From Gentiana macrophylla (taxonomy: Eukaryota; Streptophyta; Magnoliopsida; Gentianales; Gentianaceae): a DNA stretch of 64,000 nt. The DNA lies in the NCBI GenBank assembly GCA_026214975.1, contig JAOBSW010000016.1:310001-374000 (forward strand), given 5' to 3'. Of this stretch, positions 21,764 through 32,762 are shown piece by piece. Below the pieces are notes generated by a model. That model searched no databases and was not told the DNA's origin. It worked only from the letters and a program-made list of their open reading frames with translations. Position 1 is the first letter of the stretch, and the number at the start of each line of letters is the position of its first letter. Position numbers and translations under genes: made by a program.

Positions 21764-23315
21764 TGTCACGGATTTTATTAACAAGTAATAAATTTATAAT
21801 CCGGTATTCCCCAAGTACAGGGATCGTAGTACAGTGACTAATACCGGGTCGATCTTACGGGGAACTAACGATTGGTAATCCTAGTTTTTGTTTAACTAAC
21901 TATGTCATGATTACTAAAACTAAACAGCAAATAAACTAAACAGGGAATAACTAAAATGAAAGATAACAATAAGGAAAACTGGACAGAAGATAAGATCTAA
22001 AGCCAGGAAAAGATGAATTTCAAACCAATGAAACTAAATCTAAACCTAATATGCAATAAAGATTAACTAAGCTAAACAATTCTAGTTCAAGGGATTTGAT
22101 CAAGTTATAACGGACAAACGAGCAATTGATCCACCTATCCTATCAACATTCAATTCCAATTCAGATTATTTCGTGATTTCTAACCAAGTTGTGATTCACC
22201 TAATCAAAAGTATGAACCCTAATTTCTTAGGTAGTTCGTCTATAAATCTCTATCTTTCGATCTAAAGATTAACGCTTTTTCTAATCCAAAGGTGTAAACT
22301 TTAAACGTTTTTAACCTAGAAATCTGACCTAATAACTTTCGTTACTTAGATCAAAGATCTATTCCTTATCATGGTGATCTAACTTTTAGATGATTCTCAT
22401 CAAATAAAACAATCAACAAAGCAATGATCTTTCGATATGAAATTGCATAAAAAATAATAAACATGATAAAGGAAACAACTTATATTAAAAACTCACAAAA
22501 TAATCAAGAACGGAACTGAATTGTTGAATCGGACGGCTTCACAACGCTCGTTCAAAAGGCTTTAGCCTCTAAGCATCCTCTCGAAACTTGGAATTGATGA
22601 ATAAAAGTGCATAAAAACTATCTAAACTAGCCTAGAATTTAGAGTGCATAAACTGAAGAAAAATAGAGTAAAAACGCAGCCTAAGCCACCCCTAGGATTA
22701 GGGTTTTGAGTAATGTGTAATTGGTATCCTTAATGTGGAAAAACGCAGCTGTATTTATAGAAAATAAAGTCGGCTGTGCTGAGGCGGTGGAAGGACTCCC
22801 GTCCACCTATCTGGACGCTCGTTTGGTCAGCTTTGGACTTCCTTCAGACGCCCGTCCACTTCAGCGTCCAAACTCTCTGAATCAACTTTCTCCTCCTGGA
22901 CGCTCATTCGCTTCTTTGGACGCTCGTTCACTCTGGACGCCAGTTCAAACTTCTGGACGCCAGTCCAGGATCGACTTATTCTTGATTTTTCCATACTTAT
23001 CCCTTTTTCATCAATCCAAATCATCATTATCTTTTCTATCATCAATATAATTCGACTCTTATCTCTTTTTGATCATCATTTGAGCATCAAACATGTACCT
23101 ATAACACATCAAAACATCGCAAAACGTAATATCGTCCAAATAATCATAAAATCACAATTAAAACACCAAAATTAACCTATTTTGCGAATAACTCGTTTAG
23201 AATACAATTTACTCGATAATTCCATTAAACACTCGTTTCTTATGCAAATTATACGAATATGAGGGAAAATATCATAAAATATATCAATATAATTCGTATA
23301 AACTCACCCTTAACA
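21764..23315 (-). repeat. 5' LTR of G
   Basis: 1,552 bp, partner of 12509-14057. TATA box CTATAAATA on the - strand (22752-22759); motif cassette at about 22793-22972. Confidence 0.94.
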
Positions 23316-24376
23316 GGATTCCTAAAGGCTTGCCACCAAAAGAAGTCTGGGAAATGAAGGTTACTGCAATGGAAGAATCCAGGAGACTTCATGAAGAAGA
23401 CACCTTCAAGTTGTTCTCAGATCTTAAAGCATATAAATTCAGCAAGGACATCATTGCAAGTGCTGAAAATGAAGTAACAAAAACAACAGCACTGGGTGCT
23501 GCACATAAAGAAGAGTCATCTACTGCTCATGATGATGAAGTGGATGAGATGGAAGAACAAATAGCATTGATGACCAAAAGAATAAGGATGATGAAGTATG
23601 GAAGAGCATCACCAAAAATCTATGGCAAGAAAGCAAGTGAGAAAAAGGAGGAACCAAAGAAGGATCATGATTTTCTATGCTTCAATCGCAAGAAACTCGG
23701 ATACTTCAAACCTGACTGTCCTGAATTGAAACAGAAAAGAGATCCTGACTACTTGTGCTACAATTGCAAGAAGCTTGGACACTTTAGACCTGACTATAAC
23801 CTGAGACAAAAAGGTAAGCAGATGAGACCTACAAAGAAATCACTAATTGCTGATGATGAATCTGGCTATGAAGTAGAGCCTGAAAAAGGAAATGAATCAG
23901 ATGACACTGCTCTCATAGCACATATGGATGACATTTCTCTCATGGCACACTTGGATGACACAGAGAAGGTATACAAAAATGTATCTATTAACACTCCTAC
24001 TGAAAGTGAATGTGAATCTACCGGTGGTTCAAATCCAAAAGTTTCTGACATGGAAGAACCTCTGAATGCCCTCATTAATCAACTAAGGATAATACAATCT
24101 GGTTATGAGATTGTGAAGGCAGAAAGAGAAACACTTCAAGCAGAAATTCAAAGATTGCATGCTGAATTAAGGATTCTTAAAGGCAAGGAAAATGAGTATG
24201 AACAGATTCATCATAAGCTTGCTGAACCAGCCGTAGAAACTGAATCGGTGGTACAATCAAGTTCCACAACTGCATTCAAATCCGGGAAGCCTTATAGTGT
24301 AGAACATGCCTTGAATTTGACACTCAACAAACTTCTAAGGATGGATCAAGTAAGGCAGTTGAACCTAGTGCCATAA
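23316..24376 (+). pseudogene. Element B gag, C-terminal part (zinc knuckles and coiled coil)
   Basis: Resumes gag after G with IPKGLPPKEVWEMKVTAMEE. Two CCHC-like knuckles follow: CFNRKKLGYFKPDC (second Cys replaced by Arg) and CYNCKKLGHFRPDY (last Cys replaced by Tyr), so both are damaged. An acidic stretch comes next, then a coiled coil (LINQLRIIQSGYEIVKAERE, LQAEIQRLHAELRILKGKEN) and FKSGKPY. The last two are the parts conserved in A ORF1. The frame is open for about 348 residues to a TAA at 24374-24376. Confidence 0.82.
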
Positions 24377-25120
24377 TTGGTCCAAAGTTTGTGGCTGCAC
24401 AAGATCCAACACCTCAAAAGGTTGCTGAAACAGTAAAATCTACTGAGAATGCTTCAAGGAAGCTAAATCAGAAGTCCAAAGGGACAGCAGTACCTAACAA
24501 AAAGGGTAATTCTAAAAGTAGGTATGCTTAACACTCTAGACCTGCTGATAACAGATCAGCTGTGCAAGATCTGCTGGACCACAGAAGACTAATCCTAGAT
24601 CAGTCAAGAACCAAAAATATTCCAAGAATAATAATGTCAAACGTAAGAATGTTAACCATTCAAGCGATACTTATCTCAGGAGGAAAGGCAGATTGTTCCC
24701 TACTGATGAACATTGGAAAATTCATGCCCCTGCTGTTAGAAACAGAAATTTTAACCATAACGCTAAGGCTAGACCTCTGCAGTGGAATTAGCAAAGGACT
24801 CAGTAGTGACCTCAATAGAGGGCTCAGCAGAAGCCTCAGCAGAGACCACAATTTAGGGTTGTTCCTAACAAACAACAATCTTATGGTGATGCTTATGCCT
24901 ATAACAACAGAGATCACTTTGCATAGCACTATGTACCAAAAGGCCAAAAAACATATATGAATGCTACACAACCTAATACTAGATTCTATGGTAATGTGGC
25001 ATACATATATGAAAGAAAGTGCAACACTTTTCAAAGAAGACCTTATGGAAATTTTCCAAGGGTTGTGCTTACCACTGACCACTATGGACCCAAACAGGTT
25101 TGGGTACCTAAAACATATTA
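24377..25120 (+). pseudogene. Element B basic gag tail, degenerate
   Basis: Frames with several stops encode KFVAAQDPTPQK, KSKGTAVPNKKGNSKSRYA and a Ser/Arg-rich repetitive stretch around 24780-24850 (short CTCAGCAGA-like repeats). It ends in YGPKQVWVPK at about 25085-25115, the gag-protease border motif also seen in A and X. Confidence 0.65.
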
Positions 25121-25140
25121 AATTTGTTTTGTAGGGTCTC

Positions 25141-25612
25141 TGGTACTTTGACAGTGGATGTTCCAGACACATGACCAAGATCAAGCATTGTTTGGTGGAT
25201 TTTGTTGCAAGGGATGGACCTAAATTCAACTTTGGAAACAAGGATACACCTGCTTATACAAGAGGGTATGGAATGCTAGTGAATAATGGTTTAACAATCA
25301 AGAATATTGCATATGTTGAAGGACTAAACTACAATCTGCTGAGCACTAGTCATTTTGTAACATGGGCTATAGAGTCACTTTTGACAAAGATCATTATATT
25401 GTCATGAGGAAATGGAAGAGAAAGTTGTACTTGCTGGAAGAAGACAACAGAATATGTATGTTGCAGGTTGGACCACTGCTGTACCAGAAACCTGTCTCAT
25501 TGTGCATACAAAGTTAGAACAAAACTGGTTATGGCATAAGAAGTTGAATCATATAAACTTTGATGATATCAATCAGTTGATGAAGAATAGATGTAGCTCA
25601 AGGATCTACTGA
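25141..25612 (+). pseudogene. Element B protease and pre-integrase region; integrase core deleted
   Basis: WYFDSGCSRHMTKIKHCL at 25141 is the copia retropepsin active site (DSG). The frame continues through NIAYVEGLNYNLLSTSHFV to a stop at 25407. A frameshift leads to NWLWHKKLNHINFDDINQLM, the integrase N-terminal zinc region (GAG_pre-integrase). At about 25590-25610 the sequence jumps to acidic linker (DPTEDQVPINQ) that normally follows the integrase. The catalytic integrase core, roughly 1 kb, is therefore absent. Confidence 0.82.
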
Positions 25613-25739
25613 TCCCCCTACTAAACCAACAACAGACCCTACTGAAGATCAAGTTCCTATAAATCAAGCAAATATTGATTTACAATGGTTGAAGGATCAC
25701 CCTACTGAACAAGTGATTGGTGATGTACAGTAAGTTGTA

Positions 25740-26430
25740 AGGACTATAAGACAACTAGAAGCTATGTTTACATGTTTTCTATCTCAACTAAACCTAAGGC
25801 TATTGAAGAAGCAATTGCTGATCCTGATTGGATAATTGTTATGCAAGAAGAACTCAATGAGTTTGAAAGAAATCAAGTATGGACACTAGTGTAAAGGCCT
25901 GATCATGCAAACATCATTGGTACTAAGTGGGTTTACAGATATAAGTTAGATGAATCCGGTACCATTGTTAGAAACAAGGCTAGACTAGTGGAAAATGGCT
26001 ATTCATAAGCAGAAGGAATAGACTTTGATGAGACACATGCCCCAGTTGCAAGATTGGAAGCAATAAGATTGTTTTTGGCATATGCTGCACATAAAAACTT
26101 CAAGGTATACCAGATGGATGTAAAGAGTGCATTTCTCAATGGTATTCTGGAAGAAGAGGTTTATGTTCAACAACCTCCTAGTTTTGAAGTTAAATATCAA
26201 TAAGATAAAGTGTACAGATTAAATAAAGCACTTTATGGATTGAAACAAGCACCAAGAGCTTGGTAAAAGACTCTATCTCAATTCTTGGTGAATATCTAAA
26301 GGAACCATTGACAAGACACTTTTCAGATTCAATGAAGGAGACAACACCCTGCTGATGCAGATTTATGTGGATGACATCATTTTGGGTTCTGAAAATGAAG
26401 TGTGATATGAAAAATTTTCTAATCTCATGA
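25740..26430 (+). pseudogene. Element B reverse transcriptase, degenerate
   Basis: The frame reads [86 protein letters not shown] and LYGLKQAPRAW, all copia RT motifs. The catalytic YVDD is encoded at 26364-26375. Stops interrupt the frame near 25891, 26007, 26200 and 26266, and there is a frameshift before YVDD. RT would copy the element RNA inside the particle. Not functional here. Confidence 0.88.
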
Positions 26431-27308
26431 AAATTAAGTTTCAGATGAGTATGATGGGAGAAATGAACTACTTTTTAGGCCAACAAGTCAAGCAGATGCA
26501 TGATGGAATCTTCACTCATCAAGCCAAGTATACTAAGGAGCTAATGAAGAAGTTTGGTATGGAAAATAGCACCAAAGTATCAACTCATATGGGTACAAGC
26601 ATCAGGTTGGATGAAGTTAAAGAAGGCAAAGATGTTGATCAGACTTTATACAGAAAAATGATAGGAAGTCTGTTGTACCTCACAGCCAGTAGACCTGATA
26701 TATCCTTTGCAGTAGGTGTTTGTGCAAGATTTCAATCAAAACCTAAGGAAAGTCACTTAGTTGTTGTTAATAGGATTCTCAAGTATCTAAAAGAAACTTT
26801 GGGAGTAGGGATATGGTATTCAAAAGATGGAAGGTTCAAAGTTATATCCTACTCAGATTCTGATTATGCTAGGTGCAAGATTGATAGAAAAAGCACCACA
26901 GAAACATGTCAGTTGATGGGAATAGACTTGTTTCCTGGTTCAGCAAAAAGAAGAATTCTATATCAACTTCCACTGCTAAAGCAAAATACATAGCTGTTGG
27001 AAGTTGCTGTCCACAAGTCCTATCGTTGAGACAATAATTAAGGGACTATATTGATTGAAGAAAGAGAAATTCTCATAATGTGTGACAACACAAATGCAAT
27101 TGCTATAATAGAAAATCCTGTTATGCACCCAAGAACCAAACACATTTATGTGAGACATCATTTTATAAGAGGTCATGTTGAAAAGAAAGATGTTGTGGTT
27201 CTGTACATACCTACTGAATATCAACTTGCTGATATTTTTACAAAACCTCTGGATAAAGACAGATTTGCTAAGTTAAGAACCAAACTTGGCATCATCAAGG
27301 TTGACTGA
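26427..27308 (+). pseudogene. Element B RT connection and RNase H
   Basis: A 188-residue open frame from 26427 (MGEMNYFLGQQVKQMHDGIF, SLLYLTASRPDISFAVGVCA, VISYSDSDYARCKIDRKSTT) covers the end of RT and the start of RNase H, with the first catalytic Asp in SDSDYA. A short damaged stretch (26990-27050) follows. RNase H resumes with MCDNTNAIAIIENPVMHPRT and ends TEYQLADIFTKPLDKDRF...GIIKVD, the normal end of copia pol, at 27308. Confidence 0.88.
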
Positions 27309-27984
27309 CCTGCTGATGGTCAGCAGAGCATTGGAATTCACCAAGGGGACTAGTCTTTGCCCCGCTAGGTGCGCTCACTTGGCAGATTAGTCATTGGTAT
27401 CAACAATTCCTAAGTGCTCTTATAGTTTGGACAATTGAGCAAATAAAGTTGCCAAGGGGATAGGTCTTTGCCCTGCTGGGTGAGTCACTTGGCAGATCAG
27501 TCATTGGTATTAAACTTCATCTTGTATTATCAGTTGGACAAATTTATACCTACAACCAGTTGAACGAAGATTGGAAGATCACTGTGTTTTACATGCATCA
27601 GTAGACCCCTGACCTTGCTGAATCATAACAGTAGAGTACATATATTGATAGTCTACTGTAGATCAAGCTGCTAATAAAGTCAATCTCTAATAAAGTAAAT
27701 GGATTTTAATCCTATCTTTATTACAGCTGTTACAAGGACATAACCGTTTCTTACATTAGTGGGACTATATAGTGGGACACGTGGCATTATCTCATTCATT
27801 TCCACTTGAATCGTGCAAATTGCTACAGTACGTGCTACAGTACCTGCCTGGGGTGTCGTACCCACTACTGCCTATACATTATAGATTATACACAAGGGTT
27901 TCACAGTATAATTTCTGCAAATACACACGTGTAAAAACAAATCTCGGTACTCTCCTTCTTCAATCTCACAAAATCAAGAAAACA
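27309..27984 (+). other. Spacer of B between pol and accessory ORF, with a 111-bp direct repeat and TATA-like words
   Basis: Noncoding. Two similar 60-bp blocks (27341-27400 and 27452-27510; CCAAGGGGA ... CATTGGTAT) are 111 bp apart. An ACTATATAGTGG word at about 27764 and CTATACATTATAG at about 27871 could act as an internal promoter for the ATG at 27985, as suggested for A and C. Confidence 0.5.
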
Positions 27985-28974
27985 ATGTCTGCTGAAGATC
28001 TTTATCTTGGCTCAAGCCAAAGTGTTCGAGGATATGTCAAAGATGCCCAAGAAACAGAACTTGCAATCAATCTGTGTAGAAAGATAAGGAGGTATGCAGG
28101 TCTTGAAAATATCTTTACCATAAGACATGAGAAGATTTCTTACAAGAATGTATGTGATTTTTTGGAGAAATATGGTGATAAAATCACATGCAGAGGAGTT
28201 TACAACAACTGATAATGGTCAAGAGATTCTTATCTCTTTTGATTTATTAAGGGAGGTTTTTGGATTTGCTGAAGGCAATGGAGCACCAACAAACCTAGAA
28301 AGCTTGGATTTAGCAAGGTTAGATTTTGTTGAATCAATCAAGAATGATCCAAATGAGCAGGCAACTCTTGGAATCAATGTAAAGTATATATCATAGGAGT
28401 ACAACCTGCTGAGCAAGTATATTGCAAGAAATCCGTTAGGACTCATTGGTAGTTATGATACTCTGTCGGGGCCAAAAATTGATTCGATGATTATCATCTC
28501 AAGGAGTATGAAATTTGATTGGGCTGGTTTCTTTGTGCACTACATGAAGAAGGTAATGACAGAAGAAAGAGAGACTATAAAGAAAAGAATCAAGGAGAAC
28601 AAGCCTGTGAAGTATCTTAAGACTGGATTCTTTATTAAGGTCAAACCTCTAGGGCTACTGATTCAGAGCCTGTTGAATCATCTGGGCATTGCTAATGTGG
28701 CACCTCAAAATGTCAACAAGGCAAGATATAATCCAGAAGTCTATACTCCAATTCCTGGTCTAGACAATGATGCAGGAGACGAACCAGAGGAGAGTGACCA
28801 AAATGTTGAATTGAGAACCAAAAGGAGGGATGATCCTAAGGCTGTTGAGTCTAGGATATCAGTAGAGAGAAAAAAGCTGTTGATACAAGGAAGATCACTT
28901 AGGTTTTCAAACCTTGAAATTCAAAACAACCAGCAGAATTTGCTCAATTTGTTGAAGTATCTCCTGCTCCTGTT
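27985..28974 (+). pseudogene. Element B accessory ORF, N-terminal part (interrupted by E)
   Basis: ATG at 27985 (MSAEDLYLGSSQSVRGYVKD). It runs with one frameshift near 28200 and a stop at 28394-28396 through LINLCRKIRRYAGLENIF-like sequence, LREVFGFAEGNGAPT, GPKIDSMIIISRSMKFDWAG and FFIKVKPLGLLIQSLLNHLG. These blocks match the N-terminal domain of the A and X accessory ORFs in order. A frameshift near 28925 precedes the insertion point of E at 28974; the ORF continues at 45157. Confidence 0.75.
28970..28974. repeat. Target-site duplication of E (CTGTT)
   Basis: CTGTT before the left LTR of E is repeated at 45157-45161 directly after the right LTR. Confidence 0.95.
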
Positions 28975-29524
28975 TGATAACGTTGAAATTATCTCGGGTT
29001 GTCAGCGGTGGTGTTGTGATGGATATCTGGCTATAAAAAGTGTATAAAAATGATGTTTGCTGGTAGTGCCTTGTGGCGGCAATGGATTCCAGCGGTGATG
29101 TTTTATATGAGGAGAGAGTGGGGGAATTTGGATTTGCCATGCTTTTTATTGATCAAATTGTGGTCCCTTTAATGGGTTATAGGTGGCCCTATTTATAGGG
29201 AAATTACCGACTAAAGTTCGGTTTATTTACAAGTAAGGACATAATACAAATAGATATTTATCTATACTAGTGAGCTCGTAGCGGAGCTAGGTGTTGCATG
29301 TGAGGTCGTTGGCGGACCCGATAACTGAAGGGATTCGCGTGCCTGTCCCCTAGTCTTTCTTGGTGCCTAATGGGGTTAAGGGCTTGGAGCGGATCCAAAG
29401 GCTCGCGACCCTATTGGACTTGCGAGTTCGCGGACAATAATGGCCGGGGGCCTCATCCACTATTTTGGTGGCCAGACGGACCCGAGTAAGGATCCGCGGA
29501 CCGAATTACGATTTAGACCTATCA
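28975..29524 (-). repeat. 3' LTR of E
   Basis: 550 bp. TATA box on the - strand within CCCTATTTATAGGG (about 29187-29200). Carries about 24 bp (near 29428-29451) lacking in the other LTR. Confidence 0.92.
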
Positions 29525-29785
29525 ATGGCCCCCTACTCCGTGCCTTAATCATTTTCTCGAAATGTTAGGCGGGGAGTAATAGTATGTTTGCGGATCTGTT
29601 GCCTTGAAATACTGTGATGGCTCACTGTTGTGGCGGATCGCTTGTTAGCTTTGCATAAGTGCCGTACTCAGAGTAGGTATTTTTGTTGCTTATGTGTAGT
29701 TGATGAACTTCGCTTCTTGTGGCTTGTGTCACGAATTGATTCTGACTTCGTGGTTTTTGGTGGCATGAGAGCTTTCAGTCTTGAA
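29525..29785 (-). other. 3' end of E between arrays and LTR, with purine tract
   Basis: Noncoding. On the - strand GTAGGGGGCCAT (29525-29536) touches the 3' LTR and is the likely polypurine tract. Nothing else recognised. Confidence 0.55.
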
Positions 29786-31298
29786 GAGGTATCGCTCGAA
29801 GGCAAATTCCAAATATGATGCCGAACTAAAGGTCGGTCTTATAAAACATTCGCTCGAAGGCGAATTCCAAATATGATGCTGAACTGAAGGTCGGTCTTAT
29901 AAAACATTCGCTCGAAGTCTAATTCCAAATATGATGCCGAACTAAGGGTCGGTCTTATAAAACATTCGCTCTAAGGCGAATTCCAAAATATGTTGCGGAA
30001 CTGAAGGTCGGCCTTATAAAACATTCGCTCGAAGGCGAATTCCAAAAATGATGCCGAACTGAAGGTCGTCTTATAGAACATTCGCTCGAAGGCGAATTCC
30101 AAAAATGATGCCGAACTCAGGGTCGGTCTTATAAAACATTCACCCGAAGGCGAATTCCAAATATGATGCCGAACTGAAGGTCGGTCTTATAAAACATTTG
30201 CTCGAAGGCGAGTTCCAAATATGATGCCGAACTGAAGGTCGGTCTTATAAAATGCTTGCTCGAGGGTGAGTTCCAAATATGATGCCGAACTGAGGGTCGG
30301 TCTTATAAACATTCGCTCGAAGGCGAATTCCAAATATGATGCCGAACTGAAGGTCGGTCTTATAAAACATTCGCACGAAGGCGAATTCCAAAATATTATG
30401 CCGAACTGAAGGTCAGTCTTATAAAACATTCGCTCGAAGGCGAATTCCAAAATATGATGCCGAACTGAAGGTCGGTCTTATAAAACATTCGCTTGAAGGT
30501 GAATTCCAAATATGATGCCGAACTGAGGGTCGGTCTTATAAAACATTCGCTCGAAGGCGAATTCCAAATGTTGCCGAACTGAGGGTCGGTCTTATAAAAC
30601 ATTCACTTGAAGGCGAATTTCAAATATGATGCCGAACTAAAGGTCGGTCTTAAAAAACATTCGCTCGAAGGCGAATTCCAAAATATGATGCCGAACTGAA
30701 GGTCGGTCTTATAAAATGCTCGCTCGAGGGCGAGTTCCAAATATGATGCCGAACTGAGGGTCGGTCTTATAAACATTCGCTCGAAGGCGAATTCCAAATA
30801 TGATGCCAAAATGAAGGTCGGTATTATAAAACATTCGCTCGAAGGCGAATTCCAAAATATGATGCCGAACTGAAGGTCGGTCTTATAAAACATCCGTTCG
30901 AAGGCGAATTCCAAATATGATGCCGAACTGAAGGTCGGTTTTATAAAACATTCACACGAAGGTGAATTCCAAAATATGATGCCGAACTGAAGGTCGGTCT
31001 TCTAAAATGCTCGCTCGAGGGCGAGTTCCAAATATGATACTAAACTGAGGGTCGGTCTTATGAATATTCGCTCGAAGGCGAATTCCAAATATGATGCCGA
31101 ACTGAAGGTCGGTCTTATAAAACATTCGCTTGAAGGAAAATTCCAAGATATGATGCCGAACTGAAGGTCGGTCTTATAAAACATTCGCTCGAAGGCGAAT
31201 TCCAAAATATGATGCCGAACTGAAGGTCGGTCTTATAAAACATCCGCTCGAAGGCGAATTCCAAATATGATGCCGAACTGAAGGTCGGACTTATAAAA
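29786..31298. repeat. Tandem array 1 of E: 26 copies of a 58-59-bp unit
   Basis: Each unit contains CATTCGCTCGAAGGCGAATT, then CCAAATATGATGCCGAACTG, then AAGGTCGGTCTTATAAAA. I counted 26 copies by the GATGCCGAACT block. Variants (CTCGCTCGAGGGCGAG, GAGGGTCGG) recur at intervals, hinting at higher-order amplification. TTCGCTCGAAGGCGAA is a near-perfect palindrome in each unit. Stop codons are rare on the - strand, giving spurious long frames. Confidence 0.95.
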
Positions 31299-31310
31299 TG
31301 CTCAAAGTTG

Positions 31311-31990
31311 CAATTAACTTGAGCCTTTTAGTGGCTTTAATGGGCGTATAGCCTTAACTTCATAAGATTTGGCCTCTTGGGCTTTTAGCCTAGCCGATTC
31401 GAATCTGTAATTGGGCGAGTAGCCTTGACTTCTGAATATTTGGCATCTTGGGCTTTTAGCCTAGCCGATTCGAAGCTGTAATTGGGCTAGTAGCCTAAGC
31501 TTCTGAAGATTTGGCATCTTTGGCTTTTAGCCTAGCCGATTCGAAGCTGTACTTGGGAGAGTAGCCTGAGCTTTTGAAGATTTGGCATCTTGGGCTTTTA
31601 GCCTAGCCGATTCGAAGCTGTACTTGGGCGAGTAGCCTGAGCTTCTTTTGATTTGGCATGTTGGGCTTTTAGCCTAGCCGATTTCAAGTTGTACTTGGGT
31701 GAGTAGCCTGAGCTTCTGAAGATTTGGCATCTTGGGCTTTTGGCCTAGCCGGTTGCGAAGCTGTAATTGGGCGAGTAGCCTAAACTTCTTTTGATTTGGC
31801 ATCTTGGGCTAAAAATGCCTGGCCGATTCGAAGCTGTAATTGGGCGAGTAGCCTAAACTTCTGAAGATTTGGCCTCTTGGGCTTTTAGCCTCGGGCCGAT
31901 TCGAAGTCGTACGTGGGCGGATAGCCTTGACTTCATTTGATTTGGCGTCTTGGGCTTTTTGCCTAGCCGGTTTGATGCCGCGCTATTAAG
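31311..31990. repeat. Tandem array 2 of E: about 9 copies of a 70-71-bp unit
   Basis: Units carry GATTTGGCATCTTGGGCTTT, TAGCCTAGCCGATTCGAAGC and TGGGCGAGTAGCCT. They start near 31366, 31437, 31507, 31577, 31648, 31718, 31789, 31864 and 31935, with a decayed copy at 31311. Unrelated in sequence to array 1, which ends 12 bp away. Confidence 0.92.
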
Positions 31991-32057
31991 TAGACGGACT
32001 TGTTGTTGGTGAAGAGAAAACCCATTTTGATATCGAGTTGACCTTTGGTGTGTTCCG

Positions 32058-32294
32058 AAAATAAGGAGGCTCGTCCCGCAATTTTTGGACAGGAGAGTTC
32101 CAAAAAATAAGATAGCTCGTCCCGCCATTTTAGGACGGGAGAGTTCCAATAAGAAGTGCAGTCATTTGGGTTGTAGAAATAAAACCTAATGGGAGCTGAT
32201 ATCTTTGAGAACTCATAACTTGAATAGCTTGAGAGCTCATAACTCAGGGAGCTTGAGAGCTCGTAATTCGGGGAGCTTGAGAGCTCGTAATTTG
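32058..32294. repeat. Small repeats of E: ~52-bp duplication and a 24-bp array
   Basis: A block with GGAGAGTTCCAA and GCTCGTCCCGC occurs twice (about 32058-32153), with CTCGTCCC facing GGACGGGAG as a short stem. From 32207 to 32294 a 24-bp unit (GAGAGCTCGTAATTCGGGGA plus GCTT) repeats about 3.7 times. From 32295 to 32762 I see only decayed GGCCCC...TTGTTTT-type repeats and no gene. Confidence 0.8.
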
Positions 32295-32762
32295 CATATT
32301 TACTTTGCTTCTTGCAATGATTTTTCCAAGTGTTTTTGAATTCATATATTTATTTTTGCTTGAAATATTCCCATCTTTCGAGTCCGTAGTTTGGGATCGC
32401 TATCCAGTATATGTAGGCATACGGCCCCCATGTTTTTGGCGAGGTCGAGGAAATTAAAGCATCAAACTTGCTAAAAATAACTGAATCGTAAAAAATCGGA
32501 CCTGTTGTTGTCGGGTCTTCAGTTTGAATTTCTAATGTTTGGCCCCTCTTTTCGAGCAAGGTCGTTGCGGGTTTGGTAGAAATAAGTTTTCTTGAGCTTG
32601 ATGGCTGAATCAAAAAATTCCAATATACGGCCCCCTTGTTTCAAGTAAGATCGGAGCTATGACGTAACGAGTTTACTGGGAACAAATTCAGAACCAAAGT
32701 ATAATTTCCCCGTGGCCTTCTTGTTTTGGACAAGATTGAGATTCGTGTACTTGTCTGAAACA

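Larger units (their letters stand above)
12509..23315 (-). mobile_element. Element G: Athila-like Ty3/gypsy retrotransposon, internally rearranged
   Basis: LTRs of 1,549 bp (12509-14057) and 1,552 bp (21764-23315), ends TGTCACGG and CTTAACA, flanked by a perfect GGATT duplication. The tRNA-Asp-type primer site beside the right LTR and the purine tract beside the left one fix the - orientation. In - order: LTR, leader, gag with CCHC, protease, then an inverted block (pol fragment plus antisense 3' noncoding DNA), an env-like ORF, a long 3' noncoding region, LTR. RT, RNase H and integrase are missing. A large gag, a tRNA-Asp site and a 'putative plant transposon protein' ORF after pol are features of the Athila lineage. 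Confidence 0.92.

Noticed and set aside
25880..26270. RIP-like C-to-T hypermutation explaining the stops in B RT
   Set aside because: Only some stops (for example YSQ to YS-stop) fit C-to-T; others need different changes, and there is no dinucleotide pattern visible by eye.
30187..31205. Several - strand frames of 64-103 residues with FERMFYKTDLQFGII repeats
   Set aside because: They are the 58-59-bp tandem array read through; the unit lacks stops in some frames, and the frame shifts between units.
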